Shown here in pieces: positions 35,925 through 38,862 of a DNA stretch of 38,862 bases (the stretch's first letter is position 1; every line of letters begins with the position of its first letter). Below the pieces are notes generated by a model. It saw only the letters and a program-made list of their open reading frames with translations, ran no database searches and had not been told where the DNA came from. This DNA comes from an uncultured Verrucomicrobiales bacterium (GTDB lineage Bacteria; Verrucomicrobiota; Verrucomicrobiia; Limisphaerales; JAYPXF01): positions 1 through 38,862 of the forward strand of contig CALBIE010000779.1 of assembly GCA_937893495.1 (NCBI GenBank). Direction: 5' to 3'. The position numbers were made by a program, and so were the translations under genes.

Positions 35925-37290
35925 GCGTGGTGGAGCTCGCTGACGGAAACGGGAAAACGGCGCAGCTCCTCCAAAGCGCGAGTCATCCATTGCGGCTCCA
36001 CCGACAAAACCAGGAACGCACCCTCCCGCGCCGAGTAGCGGAGCTTCTCCTCCAGACCGCGCGCGTCCGCCACGTCAGGCGAAACTTCCACACCCGGCTG
36101 CAGAGTCTGGATCGTGGAGAGGCGCGAAGGCAGGGAACGACTCGTCTGGTTCGTGAGCAGACTCTGCGCCTCCGGCTGATGGGCGCCCGCGCCGTCGGCG
36201 AGATGGGAACGCCATTTCAGATCGATGCCCAGCGATTCAAACAGGCCATCCAGTTCGGGATGTCCGGGAAGCGTTTCGGCCTGCGGATAGCGGGCGGAGA
36301 CCCATTGCTGGATTTCTTCCGCGGACCGGGACGCACCGGCTCGTCAATCGTCTCGAAGATGCGCAGCCACTCGTTAAGCATCTCTTCGAGATTATCGAAT
36401 CGTTCGGCGTAATTGGGGCGCAGGGCTTTGGCAAAAAAAAAGACGAAACGCGCGTGCAACTCCGAAGGGAAGAGTTCGCCCACCAGATTGACCTCGCCCT
36501 TGGTGAGGGAGGGCACGGCTCGCCCGTCGCCCCACTTCGGCAGGCTGCCGGTGGCCATTTCATGCAACGTCATCGCCACCGAGAACAACTCGGACTTGGT
36601 ATTCCAGCGTTTGACTTTTCGTTCGCACAAAAAGGGATCCAGGTAAGGAGGCGTGCCAATGGAGATGTTCTCCGCCGGTGCTCCGGCCAGTGAAAAATCG
36701 AACAGGCAGAGTTCGTTGCGTTTCTTGGTCTTACCGACACGGACCCCGATGTTGTCCGGTTTGATGTCTCGATGAGCGACGCCATTTTCGTCCAGGTAAC
36801 GCACCGTCCGGAGCAAATCCTCGCCGAACTGCCGGAGCAGCGTCAGATCGAGTGCCCCATCTTCTCGTATCTGCCGGGCGAGGGTTTGATCCCCGGCGTG
36901 ATCCATCGAAATGCCCAACAGATCGTCGAACTCGTGGAGAGCGTGGACCTCAATCAATTGCGGCCAACCGAGCGATTTGAGAAGTTCAAACTCGTTGCGT
37001 ATCCGGGCGTTCGAATCCGGCGACCGGGCCACCTTGAGAACGAACTGGCGATTCTGTTGTTCGACCAGCAGAGCCACGGCGGTGGCACCTCTGCCGAGAA
37101 TCCGTTTTACAATAAACCCACCCTCCAGGACACAGCCCACCGTCGCTTCATACGGATGAACTACCTCGTAATCGGGACGCGTGAGTTGCTCTTCCACCTC
37201 GTCGAGCTTCTCCAGAAACTCGTCCGCACCGTAGCGAAGAGTCACATCACCGAGCCAAGCTGAAACCGAAGGCCGGAAACGGCGCGCCAA
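35925..37290 (-). pseudogene. pglW: Truncated, frameshifted BREX-2 protein kinase gene pglW
   Basis: The minus frame from 37290 to 36217 holds a Ser/Thr kinase of the PglW type: glycine loop GRGATAVAL, Lys in QFVLKVA, catalytic HRDIKPDN, DFS in place of DFG, and GTPPYLDP. Near 36330 the frame must shift by one base; the next frame gives EEIQQWVSARYPQAETLPGHPELDGLFESLGIDL and then REGAFLVLSVEPQWMTRALEELRRFPVSV, matching the PglW region after the kinase. At about 35925 it joins pglX without a stop, so the end of pglW and the start of pglX are deleted. The N-terminal nuclease-like part usual in PglW is missing; homology starts near 37260 behind a TTG. In BREX-2 the kinase is essential for defence; here it cannot work as such, though the kinase domain alone is an open frame of 357 residues. 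Confidence 0.78.
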
Positions 37291-37405
37291 ACGCCAGTTT
37301 CCGCATGGATTTAAGGAGGCTTACAAGCTAATTCCTTGATAACAAAAAAGACTCATCCACCCTTGTGGGGAAATTTCCTAAAACTTCAAAAAACCATTTA
37401 AAAAG

Positions 37406-37450
37406 TGGTACGCCCGGAGAGACTCGAACTCCCAACCCTCTGATCCAAAG
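37406..37450 (-). tRNA. 3' fragment of a tRNA, probably Gln(TTG): att site
   Basis: On the minus strand the order is: anticodon loop CTTTGGA (anticodon TTG), 3' anticodon stem TCAGA, five-base variable loop, T stem-loop GGGAG-TTCGAGT-CTCTC, 3' acceptor strand CGGGCGT, A and CCA. The 5' half is absent: the bases before the loop (AAGAA) cannot pair with TCAGA. Tyrosine recombinases of integrative elements often use the 3' end of a tRNA gene as att site, and one lies 45 bp to the right. Given the orientation, the element is on the right and the original chromosome on the left. The Gln call depends on which three loop bases are the anticodon. Confidence 0.8.
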
Positions 37451-37494
37451 TTCTTACATTGCTTATGTTCCCTCGTGTGGTTTATTGACCCTCA

Positions 37495-38811
37495 ATGAGT
37501 ATCACAAAAGAGGAACAACCCAATAACGACGGGGCTATTATTCACCATTCCGAACAAGTCACAAGGGGTCATCAGCAAGCAAGGTTGAACGGCACGGGTG
37601 CAAGGAAAGTGCAAGACAAGTCCAAAACCTTTCCCAAGACTGATTCGCGTCACTGGCTCCCCAGGCTTCGCAAGTGGGATCGCTCGCCCTATTACTCGAT
37701 CCAAATTCAATTTCGTGGTCGGCGCGTGTCGTTATCAACAGGCACAGGGAACAAGGAAGCTGCTGCGAGGACGGCAGCGGGCATGTATAACGACATGCTT
37801 GCGTTGGGCATGGAAGCGACCGTCGCCAAGTATCGCGGCACGGCCAAGGACAGTGAACAGGTTGCCACCGTCGGCGAGTGGGTTGAAGCCGCCCGTAAGG
37901 TTTCAAGTGTCAACGCCTGCACGTTCGGATGTTATGCGTCGAGTCTGCGGAAGATCGCCGGTGACATCCTCGCTTTGGAAAAGACTGCCAAGCGGTTCGG
38001 TCCGAAGAAAGGCGGCGCGACAAGCTACCGGGCGAAGATCGATGCCGAACTCCTTAGCGTCATCACCTTGGAAGGCGTTCAGTCATGGCGGTTGGCGTAT
38101 GTTGCTGCGGCCAAGAATCCGGCAGAGGAAAAAAGCCGGATGACTACGGCAAATTCTACCATACGGCAGGCGAGATCGTTGTTTTCGCGAAAGATCGTGA
38201 AGTACCTGACCAAGTTGAAACTGCCCGACCCATTACCCTTCGCCGAAGTGGAGTTCTTCCCCCATCAGAACGCGAAATACTTTTCCCGTATCGATCCCAA
38301 GGCATTGCTTTGCAGTGCGCGGGACGAACTTGCACAGAACGATCCCCCGGTCTTTATCGCGATGCTGCTGGCTCTCGCAGCGGGCCTGCGTCGTGGAGAA
38401 ATTGACTCCCTGCGCTGGGATCAAATTGACTTCGTTCGCGGACTTATCCGGGTGGAAAACACCGAATCCGCCACCCTGAAAACGGTCGATTCGCGGGGTG
38501 AAGTTCCGATTGATGACGGCACGCTGGCGCTCCTCCGTGGCTTCCACGCCAAAGCATCCGGTGAATTCGTGATCGAGGGTGATGACCTGCCCTTTGGTCC
38601 GCGTTCGTGGGGGCGAAGGTATCGTTCACTGAACACACTTGACCGGCTGACTCACTGGCTACGGAAGAAGGGCGTAACGGCGCGCAAACCGCTCCACGAG
38701 CTTCGCAAGGAGTTGGGAGCACTCGTGACAGCCGAACATGGCATCTACGCCGCCAGTCGCGTCCTACGACACTCAAACGTGGCAACCACGGCAGCGCACT
38801 ACGCGATTTGA
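37495..38811 (+). CDS. Tyrosine recombinase/integrase
   Basis: 438 residues. The N-terminal 200 residues have the DNA-binding arm and core-binding regions (YYSIQIQFRGRRVSLSTGTGNKEAA is the usual arm-type strand set). The catalytic domain carries Arg in AAGLRRGEIDSLRW (about 300), Lys in SATLKTVDSRGE, the HxxR box HELRK (about 401-405), His in LRHSNVATT and the nucleophile Tyr436 in AAHY. The chain ends two residues after the Tyr, shorter than most relatives, though all catalytic residues are present. The gene points away from the tRNA fragment into the element. It would catalyse integration and excision at the tRNA site. The 51 bp right of its stop hold nothing recognisable. Confidence 0.9.
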   Translation: MSITKEEQPNNDGAIIHHSEQVTRGHQQARLNGTGARKVQDKSKTFPKTDSRHWLPRLRKWDRSPYYSIQIQFRGRRVSLSTGTGNKEAAARTAAGMYNDMLALGMEATVAKYRGTAKDSEQVATVGEWVEAARKVSSVNACTFGCYASSLRKIAGDILALEKTAKRFGPKKGGATSYRAKIDAELLSVITLEGVQSWRLAYVAAAKNPAEEKSRMTTANSTIRQARSLFSRKIVKYLTKLKLPDPLPFAEVEFFPHQNAKYFSRIDPKALLCSARDELAQNDPPVFIAMLLALAAGLRRGEIDSLRWDQIDFVRGLIRVENTESATLKTVDSRGEVPIDDGTLALLRGFHAKASGEFVIEGDDLPFGPRSWGRRYRSLNTLDRLTHWLRKKGVTARKPLHELRKELGALVTAEHGIYAASRVLRHSNVATTAAHYAI

Positions 38812-38862
38812 AAATCCGTCCGATTGTTGAAATCGGTTCGTGGATTGGCGGCGCGGACAATG

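Larger units (their letters stand above)
33454..35925 (-). pseudogene. pglX: Decayed BREX-2 DNA methyltransferase gene pglX
   Basis: Pieces of one PglX-type N6-adenine methyltransferase follow in order on the minus strand: RYPSCHREYSLSVPF (from 35925), GQITANAFMKREFGK and GTPTVILF (35625-35180), an ATHNNFVLN..SAPVIKL block (35180-34715), LNSSFGSFWIKQVC..ERFYQMNGTKVADFPLP (34715-34465), ASVPFLPFQRYKNTGLRKRADWEHVWELQRKEDA (34375-34090), and the C-terminal PVPPKYASKDF..RGKLDVPKERW..PWLKQWHNE (33930-33454). Single-base shifts occur near 35165 (one G short) and 34715 (one G extra). Family 2 and family 3 repeats split the gene, another repeat-like stretch sits at 34375-34460, and roughly 200 residues seem missing there. 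The NPPY catalytic part is deleted. It cannot be functional. Confidence 0.8.

Noticed and set aside
35213-36412. 400-codon open frame on the plus strand
   Set aside because: It is antisense to pglX/pglW homology, contains repeat sequence, and its translation resembles no family.

Overview
The window looks like chromosomal DNA of a Verrucomicrobiota bacterium, probably of the Pedosphaeraceae/Limisphaerales type. I infer this from gene families typical of the Planctomycetes-Verrucomicrobia group: two operons pairing a large secreted cytochrome c (PSCyt1)/DUF1549/DUF1553 protein with a Tat-exported DUF1501 protein, an ECF sigma factor coupled to a FecR-LamG membrane protein, ThuA-like and DUF1080 proteins, and Gfo/Idh/MocA oxidoreductases. 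Almost every intergenic gap also holds a short palindromic or MITE-like repeat, and at least seven families can be told apart by eye. No species name can be given from sequence alone.

Layout. 1-2743 (minus): an AAA+ ATPase and a subtilisin-like protease in translational coupling, the IetAS two-gene antiviral/plasmid-stability system; the protease runs off the left edge. 2941-3302: remnant of a sialidase-like gene cut by a dispersed repeat. 3609-5094 (minus): a three-gene secreted DUF2145 unit. 5690-9451 (plus): secreted LamG-like protein, ThuA-like protein and an SGNH hydrolase-DUF1080 fusion, probably acting on carbohydrates outside the cytoplasm. 9605-10576: membrane protein plus small winged-helix regulator behind a triple-half-site operator. 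10878-12948: SRPBCC protein and secreted alpha/beta hydrolase. 13502-14017 (minus): small membrane protein. 14648-16899 (minus): ECF sigma factor and its FecR-LamG partner. 17137-19778 (plus): sensor kinase and NarL-type response regulator. 20001-24680 and 25158-30359 (plus): two paralogous PSCyt1/DUF1549/DUF1553 plus DUF1501 operons, each preceded by the same short palindromic motif. 30767-32897 (minus): HscB-like co-chaperone, A-type Fe-S carrier and a Gfo/Idh/MocA oxidoreductase.

The right end is accessory DNA. From 33145 to 37290 (minus) lie decayed pieces of an AAA ATPase and of a BREX-2 (Pgl) phage-defence locus: pglX in several frames with two repeat insertions, fused by deletion to a truncated, frameshifted pglW. 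At 37406-37450 is the 3' part of a tRNA, apparently tRNA-Gln(TTG), with no 5' half, followed by a tyrosine recombinase at 37495. I read this as the att junction of an integrative element that continues to the right beyond the window.

How the genes work together: the sigma/anti-sigma pair, the two-component system and the two cytochrome/DUF1501 operons form a plausible regulated block for a periplasmic enzyme system. The two defence loci, one apparently intact and one dead, flank this metabolic core. Several frameshifts in the dead locus fall in G runs, so part of the decay could be assembly error; the large deletions and repeat insertions could not be.
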